A stretch of DNA of 64,000 nt from Gelidibacter sediminis (GTDB lineage Bacteria; Bacteroidota; Bacteroidia; Flavobacteriales; Flavobacteriaceae): the NCBI RefSeq assembly GCF_004364975.1, contig NZ_SOBW01000007.1:992001-1056000 (forward strand). Reading direction: 5' to 3'. The position numbers were made by a program, and so were the translations under genes. Below the pieces are notes generated by a model, which did not search any database, was not told the origin of the DNA, and saw only the letters and a program-made list of their open reading frames with translations. Shown here piece after piece: positions 1 through 9,161 of the stretch; the stretch's first letter is position 1, and every line of letters begins with the position of its first letter.

Positions 1-1
1 T

Positions 2-607
2 GGTGCTTTCGCCACCAAAGGATTAACGCTTGTTGTTAACGGTAATACCAATGATTACTTAGGAAAAGGACTTTCCGGCGCTAAAATAAGTGTCAAGGTA
101 CCTGAGGAATCCACCATTGTTCCTGAAGACAATATCATTATTGGTAATGTGGCCTTATATGGCGCTACCAGCGGCGAAGTGTATATTAATGGAAAAGCAG
201 GAGAACGTTTTTGTGTCAGAAATTCTGGTGCACATGCGGTTGTTGAAGGCATTGGCGACCATGGTTGTGAATACATGACAGGTGGGCGAGCCGTTATTTT
301 GGGCGAGGTAGGTCGGAATTTTGGTGCCGGTATGAGTGGTGGCATCGCTTATGTTTATGACCCCAACAACACCTTCGATAAAAAATGCAATAAGGAAGGG
401 TTGAATTTAGAGCCTGTCGCTTCCGCAGAAGATGGTGCAGAATTGAAAAACCTAGTTGAAAGTCATTACAATGCCACACTGAGTCCGCTAGCGCAGAGAC
501 TTTTGGAAAACTGGCAGAAGGAATTGCCGAAATTCATCAAAGTATTGCCAGAAGAATACAGGCAAGCATTAATAAGATTGGAAGAAGAAAATAAAGTAGT
601 TGTTTAA
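2..607 (+). CDS. gltB: glutamate synthase large subunit, C-terminal end (partial)
   Basis: This is the last ~200 residues of the large subunit of NADPH-glutamate synthase, open at the window's left edge. The visible part is the right-handed beta-helix (GXGXG) domain, with repeated glycine-rich turns such as GKGLSGAKI, GATSGEVYINGKAGERF and GDHGCEYMTGGRAVILG. The glutaminase and FMN/Fe-S synthase domains must lie upstream, outside the window. The family transfers the glutamine amide to 2-oxoglutarate, working with the GltD subunit encoded 34 bp downstream. The assignment is firm from the C-terminal domain and the gltD neighbour. Confidence 0.96.
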   Translation, partial: GAFATKGLTLVVNGNTNDYLGKGLSGAKISVKVPEESTIVPEDNIIIGNVALYGATSGEVYINGKAGERFCVRNSGAHAVVEGIGDHGCEYMTGGRAVILGEVGRNFGAGMSGGIAYVYDPNNTFDKKCNKEGLNLEPVASAEDGAELKNLVESHYNATLSPLAQRLLENWQKELPKFIKVLPEEYRQALIRLEEENKVVV

Positions 608-641
608 TTGAAAAAGATTTCCGTTTGCGCGGAACACACCT

Positions 642-2108
642 ATGGGAAAAATAACAGGATTTTTAGAATACGAGAGAGTTGACGAGCCTTACTTAGCGGT
701 TGCAGAACGATTGGAAAATTATAAGGAATTCACCATTCCACTAGAGGAGAAAAAAGTAAAAGAACAGGGCGCACGCTGTATGGATTGTGGCATTCCCTTT
801 TGCCATAGTGGCTGTCCCTTAGGGAATTTGATTCCAGATTTTAATGATAAAGTATACAAAGGCCGTTGGAAAGAGGCTGCTCAAATTTTACATTCCACCA
901 ACAACTTTCCAGAATTTACAGGCAGATTATGTCCTGCTCCCTGCGAAGAAGCGTGTGTCTTAGGCATTAATGAAGATCCGGTGTCTATAGAAAACATTGA
1001 AAAAAACATAGTCGAAAAGGCCTTTGAAGAAGGATGGATTACAGCACGACCACCAAAATCAAGAACAGATAAAAAGGTGGCCATTATTGGTTCTGGCCCT
1101 GCAGGTTTAGCCGCCGCACAACAACTAAACCGAGCAGGACATACCGTCACTGTTTTTGAACGGGATGCCAAAGTAGGCGGATTATTGCGTTACGGCATTC
1201 CAGATTTTAAACTTGAAAAATCGATTATTGATCGGCGAATTGCGATTCTTGAGGAAGAAGGCATCACGTTTAACACCAACGCCCATGTAGGCCAAAATAT
1301 CAGTATAGAAACCATTAAAGCCGATTTTGACGCTGTGGTTTTATGTGGCGGCGCAACCGAGCGCAGAGGCATCCCAATAAAAGGCAACCACCTAAAAGGC
1401 GTGCATCAAGCCATGGATTTCTTAAAATTAAACAATCAATTTGTAGACGGTTTAATCAGTGAAGATGCAATTTTATCTGCAAAAGATAAGAACGTCATTG
1501 TAATTGGCGGTGGAGATACCGGCTCAGACTGCATCGGAACCAGCAATCGTCATGGTGCCAAGAGCGTGACAAATTTTGAAATTTTAAGCAAGCCATCTGT
1601 AGGACGACCTGCACATCAGCCTTGGCCCTATTGGCCTATGCGATTAAAAACAACCTCATCCCACCAAGAAGGTGTAGAACGGTTTTTCAGTGTCTCGACC
1701 AAAGAATTTTTAGGAGATAAAAATGGAAACCTCAGCGGATTAAAAACTGTGGAAGTGGAGTGGATTTTTAATGAAGGCCAACGCCCTGAACTTAGAGAAC
1801 TCCCTAATACAGAAAAACAGTGGGAATGCGATATGGTGTTGTTGGCCTTAGGCTTTATAGGTTCAGAAAAAACACTGGCAGAGCAATTTGGTCTCGAAAT
1901 GGATTTTAGAACCAACATAAAAGCTGCAACCACGGATTACGCCACGAACGTTCCCGGAATTTTTAGCGCTGGAGATATGCGCCGCGGACAATCCTTAATT
2001 GTTTGGGCCATTTCGGAAGGCCGACAAGCCGCTCACCACGTAGATAAATACCTCATGGGCAGCTCTAATTTACCTCTTAAAGACGACAACGATTTGCCAA
2101 GAATTTAA
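642..2108 (+). CDS. gltD: glutamate synthase small subunit
   Basis: 488-residue electron-input subunit of glutamate synthase, which passes electrons from NAD(P)H through FAD and Fe-S clusters to GltB. The N-terminal region carries the cysteine sets CMDCGIPFCHSGCP and CPAPCEEAC, which bind the 4Fe-4S clusters. A first Rossmann motif, IIGSGPAGLAAA (about residue 147), binds FAD, and a second, VIGGGDTGSD (about residue 289), binds the pyridine nucleotide. Length is normal. It follows gltB by 34 bp and forms an operon with it. I see no separate terminator after it, so readthrough transcripts would run into the first ilv attenuator. Confidence 0.97.
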   Translation: MGKITGFLEYERVDEPYLAVAERLENYKEFTIPLEEKKVKEQGARCMDCGIPFCHSGCPLGNLIPDFNDKVYKGRWKEAAQILHSTNNFPEFTGRLCPAPCEEACVLGINEDPVSIENIEKNIVEKAFEEGWITARPPKSRTDKKVAIIGSGPAGLAAAQQLNRAGHTVTVFERDAKVGGLLRYGIPDFKLEKSIIDRRIAILEEEGITFNTNAHVGQNISIETIKADFDAVVLCGGATERRGIPIKGNHLKGVHQAMDFLKLNNQFVDGLISEDAILSAKDKNVIVIGGGDTGSDCIGTSNRHGAKSVTNFEILSKPSVGRPAHQPWPYWPMRLKTTSSHQEGVERFFSVSTKEFLGDKNGNLSGLKTVEVEWIFNEGQRPELRELPNTEKQWECDMVLLALGFIGSEKTLAEQFGLEMDFRTNIKAATTDYATNVPGIFSAGDMRRGQSLIVWAISEGRQAAHHVDKYLMGSSNLPLKDDNDLPRI

Positions 2109-2159
2109 AAAGAAATTAAAATTTTTAAGCATAAATTAGGATTTATTAAAATGTTTTTT

Positions 2160-2167
2160 GACTTTTG
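2160..2167 (+). promoter_or_regulatory. candidate -7 promoter element of the ilv operon
   Basis: GACTTTTG differs by one base from the Bacteroidota -7 consensus TAnnTTTG and resembles the element ahead of the arg leader (TACTTTTG). Its last base lies 9 nt before the first leader-peptide ATG, so the 5' untranslated region would be very short. No clear -33 TTG is visible, so this is a tentative call. Confidence 0.4.
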
Positions 2168-2175
2168 ACGAACAA

Positions 2176-2235
2176 ATGAAACACCATAACTTACATATTA
2201 TTTCTATTATTAGCATCGTGATTATGTCACGCTGA
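2176..2235 (+). CDS. ilv leader peptide 1 (Ile-rich, attenuator)
   Basis: A 19-codon ORF encodes MKHHNLHIISIISIVIMSR, with six Ile and one Val codons clustered in the second half. Its UGA stop directly abuts the antiterminator arm GGAGGAA (2236-2242). That is the classical geometry in which a ribosome stalled on Ile codons leaves the arm free, while a ribosome reaching the stop covers it. The peptide itself presumably has no function beyond sensing charged tRNA-Ile. The call rests on codon content plus the adjacent RNA folds, read directly from sequence; no experimental evidence is claimed. Confidence 0.88.
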   Translation: MKHHNLHIISIISIVIMSR

Positions 2236-2236
2236 G

Positions 2237-2299
2237 GAGGAATGGTACACTAAGTTTAAAAATATAACTAAAGCCTTCCTCTAATTGGAAGGCTTTTTT
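2237..2299 (+). terminator. ilv attenuator 1: antiterminator arm and intrinsic terminator
   Basis: The terminator stem is AAGCCTTCC (2271-2279) with GGAAGGCTT (2287-2295), followed by a T run to 2299. Its 5' arm overlaps TTCCTC (2276-2281), which can instead pair with GAGGAA (2237-2242) immediately after the leader-1 stop codon. The two structures exclude each other, so transcription should stop when Ile-tRNA is plentiful. It would also end readthrough transcripts from gltBD. Confidence 0.88.
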
Positions 2300-2334
2300 A
2301 GTATCACACATTTTGAAATAAATTATTTAGCGTA

Positions 2335-2385
2335 ATGCAACAGAACAGCATCATTATTAGCATCATTATTATTAGCTCCAGTTAG
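2335..2385 (+). CDS. ilv leader peptide 2 (Ile-rich, attenuator)
   Basis: A second short ORF encodes MQQNSIIISIIIISSS, in which seven of 16 residues are Ile and none is Leu or Val. It begins 36 bp after the end of terminator 1, without an obvious promoter of its own, so it is read only by polymerases that passed attenuator 1. Its UAG stop is followed without any gap by the 5' arm of a perfect 9-bp antiterminator. An Ile-only sensor suits an operon that includes ilvA, the Ile-committing step. Confidence 0.88.
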   Translation: MQQNSIIISIIIISSS

Positions 2386-2444
2386 TTGATACAGTATGCT
2401 ATTCCCAAAAAAAGCCTGTATCAATTGAGATACAGGCTTTTTTT
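2386..2444 (+). terminator. ilv attenuator 2: antiterminator and intrinsic terminator
   Basis: The terminator stem is AAGCCTGTATC (2412-2422), loop AATTGA, GATACAGGCTT (2429-2439), then a T run to 2444. The sequence TTGATACAG (2386-2394), starting right after the leader-2 stop codon, is perfectly complementary over 9 bp to CTGTATCAA (2416-2424). It can therefore sequester the 5' arm of the terminator. The arrangement is a complete second attenuator in series with the first. Confidence 0.9.
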
Positions 2445-2522
2445 ATTCAAAAGTTTAGCATTTTGAACATCATAAATAAACATACTTAAACGACTGAAAA
2501 ACAATAACTTAAATATAAAACA

Positions 2523-2597
2523 ATGACACTGAGTTTAATCGGACACAGCAATCTCAAAACACTCAAACAAACTGTTATATTAATTTTAAACTTTTAA
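2523..2597 (+). CDS. possible third leader ORF ahead of ilvE (Leu-rich)
   Basis: A 24-codon ORF beginning MTLSLIGHSN and ending TVILILNF contains six Leu, three Ile and one Val codons. Its stop lies 6 nt before the ilvE start codon. No terminator hairpin follows it, so it cannot be a third attenuator of the same kind. It could couple translation into ilvE or be chance. I keep it as a weak candidate because of its composition and spacing. Confidence 0.3.
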   Translation: MTLSLIGHSNLKTLKQTVILILNF

Positions 2598-2603
2598 ATA
2601 ATT

Positions 2604-3503
2604 ATGAACGCTTACTATAACAACCAAACCATAATCTACCACAACGGTGAGTTTTTAAAGCCTGAAGCCGCATCAAGTAGTTTATATAGCCAAAGCTTAC
2701 ACTACGGTAATGGCGTGTTTGAAGGTATTAGATCTTATAAAACAGACGAGGGCACCAAAATATTTAGAGCGGAAGCTCATTATGAGCGTCTAAAATATGG
2801 CGCTAAGGTAATGGGCATCCCATTCAACTATTCTGTTGAAGAACTAATTGCAATCACTTATGAGCTCTTGGAACAAAACCAACTTCAGGACGCCTATATC
2901 CGACCATTAATCAGCACTGGGGTCAATATGGGACTGTATACGTCAAAAGAATCGTTTCTCACTATGCAATGTTGGGAATGGGGAAAACTCATGGGCGACC
3001 GCTTGTTACGTGTCAAAACCTCATCGTTTGAACGCCCTAATCCAAAATCGTGTTTCGTAGAAGCTAAGGTTACCGGGCATTATGTCAACTCCATTTTATC
3101 AACCAACGAAGCTAAAGATGCAGGGTATGACGAAGCGTTATTGTTGGATATGTATGGCAATGTTGCAGAATGTTCAGGAGCAAACATCTTTATGGAGAAA
3201 GATGGCAAACTTTTCACTCCTAAAAAAGGCAGCATTATGGCAGGAATCACACGTGCTACCATCTTAGAAATCTGTGAGGAAGAAGGCATTCCTGTTGAAG
3301 AAAAACATTTCAAATTAGAAGAATTAAAGCAAGCTGACAGTTCATTTTTTACAGGAACAGCAGCTGAGGTTGTCGGGTTAAAATCTTTAGATGATTACGA
3401 ATTTCCTCTACCATGGACCGACTCCTTAGGTTATAAATTAATGCAGTTGTACCAGCAAGAAGTTTTGGGTCAACGTAAATCAAAGTTATCAAACGCACTA
3501 TGA
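2604..3503 (+). CDS. ilvE: branched-chain amino acid aminotransferase
   Basis: 299-residue fold-type IV PLP aminotransferase. It catalyses the last step of Ile, Val and Leu synthesis, moving the amino group of glutamate to the 2-oxo acids. The PLP lysine is K155 in the segment [11 protein letters not shown], and the downstream block [12 protein letters not shown] matches the cofactor phosphate-binding region of the family. It is the first structural gene after the two attenuators, and its stop overlaps the ilvD start (ATGA at 3500-3503), indicating translational coupling. The glutamate donor fits the gltBD genes immediately upstream. Confidence 0.96.
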   Translation: MNAYYNNQTIIYHNGEFLKPEAASSSLYSQSLHYGNGVFEGIRSYKTDEGTKIFRAEAHYERLKYGAKVMGIPFNYSVEELIAITYELLEQNQLQDAYIRPLISTGVNMGLYTSKESFLTMQCWEWGKLMGDRLLRVKTSSFERPNPKSCFVEAKVTGHYVNSILSTNEAKDAGYDEALLLDMYGNVAECSGANIFMEKDGKLFTPKKGSIMAGITRATILEICEEEGIPVEEKHFKLEELKQADSSFFTGTAAEVVGLKSLDDYEFPLPWTDSLGYKLMQLYQQEVLGQRKSKLSNAL

Positions 3504-5179
3504 GTAATTTAAATAAATACAGTAAAACAGTTACCCAAGATCCAACGCAACCCGCTGCACAAGCCATGTTGCACGCTATTGGATTAACAACTGAAGACTT
3601 TTTAAAACCCATGATTGGGATTGCAAGTACCGGTTATGAAGGCAATCCGTGCAACATGCACTTAAATGATTTGGCCAAATTGGTTAAAGAAGGCACCAAA
3701 AACGAAGATATTATCGGATTAATTTTTAATACCATTGGCGTCAGTGATGGTATTTCTATGGGGACACCGGGCATGCGTTACTCCTTGCCGTCTCGTGATA
3801 TTATTGCTGACTCCATGGAAACCGTGGTACAAGCTATGAGTTATGATGGATTGGTGACGGTAGTTGGCTGTGATAAAAATATGCCTGGCGCTTTAATGGC
3901 GATGATTCGTTTAAATAGACCAAGCATTTTAGTTTATGGTGGCACCATAGATTCTGGTTGCCATAATGGAAAGAAATTAGATATCGTTTCAGCTTTTGAA
4001 GCATGGGGCAGCAAAGTTGCCGGTACGATGGCAGAAACTGAATACCAAAGTATTGTTGAAAAAGCGTGTCCAGGCGCTGGAGCTTGTGGGGGTATGTATA
4101 CTGCAAACACCATGGCATCGGCTATAGAAGCTTTAGGGATGACCTTACCGTTCAATTCTTCCAACCCAGCACTTAGTGATGCAAAACAACAAGAATCTAT
4201 CCGTGCTGGAGAAGCCATGCGTGTCTTATTAGAAAAGGACATCAAGCCTTCAGACATCATCACTAGAAAATCATTAGAAAATGCAGTGCGATTGGTGACT
4301 ATTTTAGGAGGTTCTACCAATGCCGTACTCCACTTTTTAGCTATTGCAAGAGCTGCTCAAATTGACTTTACCCTAAAAGATTTCCAAAATATTAGTGATA
4401 ACACTCCATTTTTAGCAGACTTAAAACCAAGCGGGAAATACTTAATGGAAGACGTTCATGCTGTGGGCGGCATTCCTGCAGTTTTAAAATATCTTTTGAA
4501 AAAAGGCATGCTTCACGGCGATTGTTTAACCGTAACCGGAAAAACAATGGCAGAAAACCTATTGGATGTTGAGGACCTTACAGAAGGACAGGACGTTATC
4601 AAAACCATTGAGGAACCTATAAAAATCTCTGGTCATTTACGCATGCTTTACGGCAATTTAGCGCCTGAAGGAAGTGTGGCAAAAATCACCGGAAAAGAAG
4701 GTTTAAACTTTGTTGGGAAAGCAAAAGTTTTCGAAGGCGAATACGCTGCAAATGATGGAATTAGAGATGGAAAAGTTGAAAAAGGAGATGTTGTGGTTAT
4801 CCGTTACGAAGGTCCAAAAGGAGGTCCTGGAATGCCAGAAATGCTAAAACCAACCGCCGCTATTATTGGGGCAGGCTTAGGAAATGATGTCGCGTTAATT
4901 ACAGATGGTCGTTTTTCAGGGGGTACCCACGGTTTTGTTGTAGGCCATATTACTCCAGAAGCTCAAGAAGGAGGTCCTATTGCCTTGGTAAAAAATGGCG
5001 ATATGATTTCTATTGATGCTGAAACAAATACGATAACCCTTGAAATTTCTGAAGAAGAACTTCAAAAACGCCACCGCGATTGGCAGGCACCACCACTTAA
5101 ATTTGAACGCGGTGTACTATACAAATATGCAAGATCGGTTTCATCGGCATCCAAAGGTTGCGTCACAGATGAATTCTAA
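3500..5179 (+). CDS. ilvD: dihydroxy-acid dehydratase
   Basis: 559-residue Fe-S enzyme that dehydrates 2,3-dihydroxy-isovalerate and 2,3-dihydroxy-3-methylvalerate to the 2-oxo acids used by IlvE. The three cluster cysteines appear to be C51 (GNPCNMH), C124 (GCDKNMPG) and C196 (GAGACGGMY). K125 occupies the position of the carbamylated, Mg-binding lysine known in the [2Fe-2S] class. Length is normal. It overlaps ilvE by 4 bp. Confidence 0.97.
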   Translation: MSNLNKYSKTVTQDPTQPAAQAMLHAIGLTTEDFLKPMIGIASTGYEGNPCNMHLNDLAKLVKEGTKNEDIIGLIFNTIGVSDGISMGTPGMRYSLPSRDIIADSMETVVQAMSYDGLVTVVGCDKNMPGALMAMIRLNRPSILVYGGTIDSGCHNGKKLDIVSAFEAWGSKVAGTMAETEYQSIVEKACPGAGACGGMYTANTMASAIEALGMTLPFNSSNPALSDAKQQESIRAGEAMRVLLEKDIKPSDIITRKSLENAVRLVTILGGSTNAVLHFLAIARAAQIDFTLKDFQNISDNTPFLADLKPSGKYLMEDVHAVGGIPAVLKYLLKKGMLHGDCLTVTGKTMAENLLDVEDLTEGQDVIKTIEEPIKISGHLRMLYGNLAPEGSVAKITGKEGLNFVGKAKVFEGEYAANDGIRDGKVEKGDVVVIRYEGPKGGPGMPEMLKPTAAIIGAGLGNDVALITDGRFSGGTHGFVVGHITPEAQEGGPIALVKNGDMISIDAETNTITLEISEEELQKRHRDWQAPPLKFERGVLYKYARSVSSASKGCVTDEF

Positions 5180-5256
5180 TATATAATTAAGTAAAAACAA
5201 TATTGAGATTCCTTTCCTTAACTATTGGAAGAAATGGAATAAAAAAAGTTTTCAAT

Positions 5257-6993
5257 ATGAAAGACACACAAACATTAGAAAAAGAACAATCTACAGCCAC
5301 TAAAACGGTGCGTATTTCTGGTAGTGAAGCCATCATCAGATGTCTTATTGCTGAAGGTGTAGACATTCTTTACGGGTATCCAGGCGGTGCTATCATGCCG
5401 GTTTATGATGAACTTTATAAGTTTAGAGATCAAATCCATCATGTGTTAACACGTCATGAACAAGGCGCTACACACGCGGCTCAGGGGTATGCACGTATTT
5501 CAGGTAAAGTGGGTGTCGCTATGGCAACTTCCGGTCCAGGCGCTACAAACCTAATAACGGGAATTGCAGATGCACAAATAGATTCCACCCCAATGGTGTG
5601 TATCACAGGGCAAGTCGCTTCACATTTATTAGGTAGTGATGCCTTTCAGGAAACCGATATCATCGGCATTTCTACTCCAGTGACCAAGTGGAATCATCAA
5701 ATTACCAAAGCGTCCCAAATTCCTGAAGTGATTGCAAAAGCCTTTTATATTGCAAAAAGCGGACGCCCAGGACCTGTGTTAATTGACATTACTAAAGATG
5801 CACAGTTTGAACAGTTTGATTTTTCTTATGAAAAGTGTAAAGGTGTCAGAAGTTATAATCCTGTTCCAAAAACAGATATTGACGATGTTAAAGCGGCTGC
5901 GCTTTTAATTAATGCGGCTAAAAAACCATTAATCGTTTGGGGTCAAGGCGTGATATTGAGTGAAGCAGAAGAGGAATTAAAAGCGGTTATCGAAAAAACC
6001 GGGATTCCTGCTGCATGGACCATTCTTGGAGCGTCAGCAGTTCCTACTGCCCATCCTTTAAATGTGGGAATGGTTGGAATGCACGGCAATTATGCACCAA
6101 ACGTATTGACCAATGAATGTGATCTTTTAATTGCGATAGGCATGCGATTTGACGATCGTGTAACAGGAAATTTGGCTACGTATGCGAAGCAAGCTAAAGT
6201 GATTCACTTTGAAATTGATCCTGCAGAAATCGATAAAAATGTAAAAACAGATGTAGCGGTTTTAGGCGATGCTAAAGAAAGTCTGTCACAGTTATTACCG
6301 TTGTTAAAAGCAAATTCCCATGAAGAATGGCATCAAAAATTCAAGGATTTATATGCTATAGAATATGAAAAAGTGATAAAGGATGATTTGTATCCAACAA
6401 AAGAAGGTTTAACCATGGGCGAAGTGCTCAAAGAAATCAACATCCAAACCAAAGGCAACGCGGCTATTGTTTCAGATGTAGGCCAACACCAAATGATTGC
6501 TTGCCGTTACGCCGAATTTACCACGACTAAAAGTAATATTACTTCTGGTGGATTGGGCACAATGGGCTTTGCACTACCTGCTGCCATTGGTGCAAAAATG
6601 TCGGCTCCAAAACGTGATGTGGTGGCTATTATTGGCGATGGCGGTTACCAAATGACCATACAGGAATTGGGTACTATTTTTCAACAAAGAGTACCGGTAA
6701 AAATCGTCGTCCTAAACAATGAGTTTTTAGGTATGGTACGCCAATGGCAACAGTTGTTTTTCGAAAAACGCTATGCCTCAACTGAAATGACCAATCCTGA
6801 TTTTGTAGCCATTGCAAAAGGCTATTATATTGACGCTCAAAAAGTAACGAAACGTGAAGATCTAAAAGCTGCAGTTGCTGAAATGATGGCATGTGAAGGA
6901 CCTTACTTTTTAGAGGTTTGTGTAGAAAAAGAAGACAATGTGTTCCCAATGATTCCGACAGGTGCTAGTGTTTCGGATATTCGATTGGAATAG
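5257..6993 (+). CDS. ilvB: acetolactate synthase large (catalytic) subunit
   Basis: ThDP-dependent enzyme that condenses pyruvate with pyruvate or 2-oxobutyrate, the first common step of Val and Ile synthesis. I choose the ATG at 5257 (578 residues, MKDTQTLEKEQ) rather than a TTG at 5203. The 18 extra residues from the TTG are not family-like, and the IlvB homology starts at VRISGSEAIIRCL. Visible motifs are the catalytic glutamate region LTRHEQGATHAAQGYAR and the ThDP/Mg motif IIGDGGYQM followed by KIVVLNN. The small subunit gene follows 65 bp later across a purine-rich gap. Confidence 0.96.
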   Translation: MKDTQTLEKEQSTATKTVRISGSEAIIRCLIAEGVDILYGYPGGAIMPVYDELYKFRDQIHHVLTRHEQGATHAAQGYARISGKVGVAMATSGPGATNLITGIADAQIDSTPMVCITGQVASHLLGSDAFQETDIIGISTPVTKWNHQITKASQIPEVIAKAFYIAKSGRPGPVLIDITKDAQFEQFDFSYEKCKGVRSYNPVPKTDIDDVKAAALLINAAKKPLIVWGQGVILSEAEEELKAVIEKTGIPAAWTILGASAVPTAHPLNVGMVGMHGNYAPNVLTNECDLLIAIGMRFDDRVTGNLATYAKQAKVIHFEIDPAEIDKNVKTDVAVLGDAKESLSQLLPLLKANSHEEWHQKFKDLYAIEYEKVIKDDLYPTKEGLTMGEVLKEINIQTKGNAAIVSDVGQHQMIACRYAEFTTTKSNITSGGLGTMGFALPAAIGAKMSAPKRDVVAIIGDGGYQMTIQELGTIFQQRVPVKIVVLNNEFLGMVRQWQQLFFEKRYASTEMTNPDFVAIAKGYYIDAQKVTKREDLKAAVAEMMACEGPYFLEVCVEKEDNVFPMIPTGASVSDIRLE

Positions 6994-7058
6994 TTTTGTG
7001 GAAAAATGAATAGGGAGAAGAGAAAAGAGAGAAAAGAATCGTTATCAATTATATTAAC

Positions 7059-7589
7059 ATGAGTGAACCTAAAGCATACACCGTATCCATTTACACTGAA
7101 AATAACATTGGGTTATTGAATCGTATTTCGGCTATTTTTCAACGTCGTCACATTAATATTGAGAGCATCAATTCTTCAGTTTCTGAAATTGAAAATGTCT
7201 CAAAATGGACCATCGTAGTGAAACTTCATGAAGAGCAGATGAAGAAAATCATCGGACAGATTGAAAAACAGGTAGAGGTCATAAAGGCCTATTTCCATAC
7301 TGAAGATGAAACCATTTATCAGGAATCGTGCTTATTTAAAATCAAGTCAAATTTATTGTTTGATGAACGCCGTCAAATTGAATCGATCATTAAAGATAAT
7401 AACGCACGAATTGTAACCGTAAATAGAGAGTTTTTCGTCATCGAAAAATCAGGGCGTAAAGAGGAATTAGAAGTATTATACAGAGAATTAAGTGTTTTCG
7501 GAATCATGCAATTTACCCGTTCCGGACGGATTGCAGTGACCAAGGACGAAATGAAAATATCAAAAATGCTTGAAGCATTTCAACATTAA
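7059..7589 (+). CDS. ilvN: acetolactate synthase small (regulatory) subunit
   Basis: 176-residue regulatory subunit that activates IlvB and gives it valine feedback sensitivity. The N-terminal ACT domain is clear (YTVSIYTENNIGLLNRISAI, residues ~7-26, then INSSVSEIENVSKW), followed by the C-terminal ALS_ss domain. It could equally be named ilvH; the length is of the ~160-180 residue ilvH/ilvN long type rather than the ~95-residue E. coli IlvN. It sits between ilvB and ilvC, 12 bp before the latter. Confidence 0.94.
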   Translation: MSEPKAYTVSIYTENNIGLLNRISAIFQRRHINIESINSSVSEIENVSKWTIVVKLHEEQMKKIIGQIEKQVEVIKAYFHTEDETIYQESCLFKIKSNLLFDERRQIESIIKDNNARIVTVNREFFVIEKSGRKEELEVLYRELSVFGIMQFTRSGRIAVTKDEMKISKMLEAFQH

Positions 7590-7601
7590 AAATCAAAGAA
7601 A

Positions 7602-9104
7602 ATGTCAAATTATTTCAACACATTACCATTAAGACAACAATTAGAGCAATTAGGACAATGCCGATTTATGGACGCGTCAGAATTTGAAGATGGCGTAAAC
7701 GCTCTAAAAGGAAAGAAAATAGTTATAGTAGGCTGTGGTGCCCAAGGTTTGAACCAAGGTTTGAACATGCGCGATTCAGGTTTGGATATTTCCTACGCCT
7801 TACGTGAGGCAGCCATTAAAGAAAAACGTGCCTCTTATAAAAATGCAACGTCCAACGGCTTCAATGTGGGTACTTATGAGGAGCTAATTCCTTCAGCTGA
7901 TTTGGTACTGAATTTAACGCCAGACAAGCAACATACGGATGTTGTAAAAACGGTGATGCCTTTGATGAAAAAAGGAGCAACATTAAGCTATTCCCACGGA
8001 TTTAATATCGTGGAAGAAGGCACTAAAATCCGTGAAGATCTTACGGTCATCATGGTGGCGCCCAAATGTCCAGGTACTGAAGTACGGGAAGAATACAAAC
8101 GTGGCTTTGGTGTACCAACATTAATTGCAGTACATCCAGAAAATGATCCAGAACAAAAAGGTTGGGATCAAGCTAAAGCGTATGCGGTTGCAACAGGTGG
8201 CGACAGAGCTGGTGTTTTGGCATCATCATTTATTGCTGAAGTAAAAAGTGATTTAATGGGTGAGCAAACCATTCTTTGTGGGGTGCTTCAAACTGGATCA
8301 ATCTTGGCTTTTGACAAGATGGTTGCAGAGGGCGTAAACGCCAATTATGCTGCAAAACTGATCCAATTGGGATGGGAAACCATCACAGAAGCCTTAAAAC
8401 ATGGTGGCATTACCAACATGATGGACCGTTTATCAAACCCAGCAAAAATTAAGGCCCATGAATTGTCTGAAGAATTAAAGACCATTTTGAAACCCTTGTT
8501 TGAAAAACATATGGACGATATCATCTCAGGTCATTTCTCACAAACGATGATGGAAGATTGGGCAAATGATGATGCAGATCTATTAAAATGGCGTGCTGCT
8601 ACTGGCGAGACCGCTTTTGAAAAAACAGAATTGACTACAGATCACATCTCAGAACAAACCTATTTTGATCATGGGGTACTTTTAGTAGCCTTCGTTAAGT
8701 CAGGTGTTGAGTTGGCGTTTGAAACTATGGTTAGCGCTGGTATTATTGAAGATTCCGCTTATTATGAATCACTTCATGAATTGCCATTAATTGCCAACAC
8801 TATCGCTAGAAAAAAACTATACGAGATGAACCGGGTTATATCTGATACAGCAGAATATGGTTGCTATTTATTTGACCACGCATGTAAGCCTTTATTGGAG
8901 GATTTCATGAAAAATGTCGATCCGAATACCATCGGAAAATCATATGCAAAATCTAATAGTGTTGATAACCAAGAGTTAATCGCAGTTAATGACGCTATCA
9001 GAAACCATCCTATTGAAACGGTTGGTAAACGATTGAGAGCTGCAATGACGGCCATGAAAGTTATAAAAACAGATGCTGAAGTAGAAGATTCAGTATTGGT
9101 CTAA
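7602..9104 (+). CDS. ilvC: ketol-acid reductoisomerase (class II)
   Basis: 500-residue NADPH-dependent Mg enzyme that isomerises and reduces acetolactate and acetohydroxybutyrate. The nucleotide-binding loop is [16 protein letters not shown] (about residue 40). Its length puts it in the long E. coli-like class II, with a duplicated C-terminal knotted domain, rather than the ~330-residue class I. It is in the middle of the ilv operon. Its NADPH demand may be relevant to the gapN gene at the end of the same transcript. Confidence 0.96.
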   Translation: MSNYFNTLPLRQQLEQLGQCRFMDASEFEDGVNALKGKKIVIVGCGAQGLNQGLNMRDSGLDISYALREAAIKEKRASYKNATSNGFNVGTYEELIPSADLVLNLTPDKQHTDVVKTVMPLMKKGATLSYSHGFNIVEEGTKIREDLTVIMVAPKCPGTEVREEYKRGFGVPTLIAVHPENDPEQKGWDQAKAYAVATGGDRAGVLASSFIAEVKSDLMGEQTILCGVLQTGSILAFDKMVAEGVNANYAAKLIQLGWETITEALKHGGITNMMDRLSNPAKIKAHELSEELKTILKPLFEKHMDDIISGHFSQTMMEDWANDDADLLKWRAATGETAFEKTELTTDHISEQTYFDHGVLLVAFVKSGVELAFETMVSAGIIEDSAYYESLHELPLIANTIARKKLYEMNRVISDTAEYGCYLFDHACKPLLEDFMKNVDPNTIGKSYAKSNSVDNQELIAVNDAIRNHPIETVGKRLRAAMTAMKVIKTDAEVEDSVLV

Positions 9105-9126
9105 TATCAAAAAGAATCTATAATTA

Positions 9127-9148
9127 AGGCAGGAAGTAATTCCTGCCT
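9127..9148 (+). repeat. short perfect hairpin between ilvC and ilvA
   Basis: AGGCAGGAA (9127-9135), loop GTAA, TTCCTGCCT (9140-9148) makes a perfect 9-bp stem ending 13 bp before the ilvA start. No T run follows, so it is not an intrinsic terminator. It resembles the dispersed 'cctgcc/ggcagg' palindromes seen elsewhere in the window (for example 20275-20300) and may stabilise or process the transcript. Confidence 0.6.
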
Positions 9149-9161
9149 CTAACAACAAACG

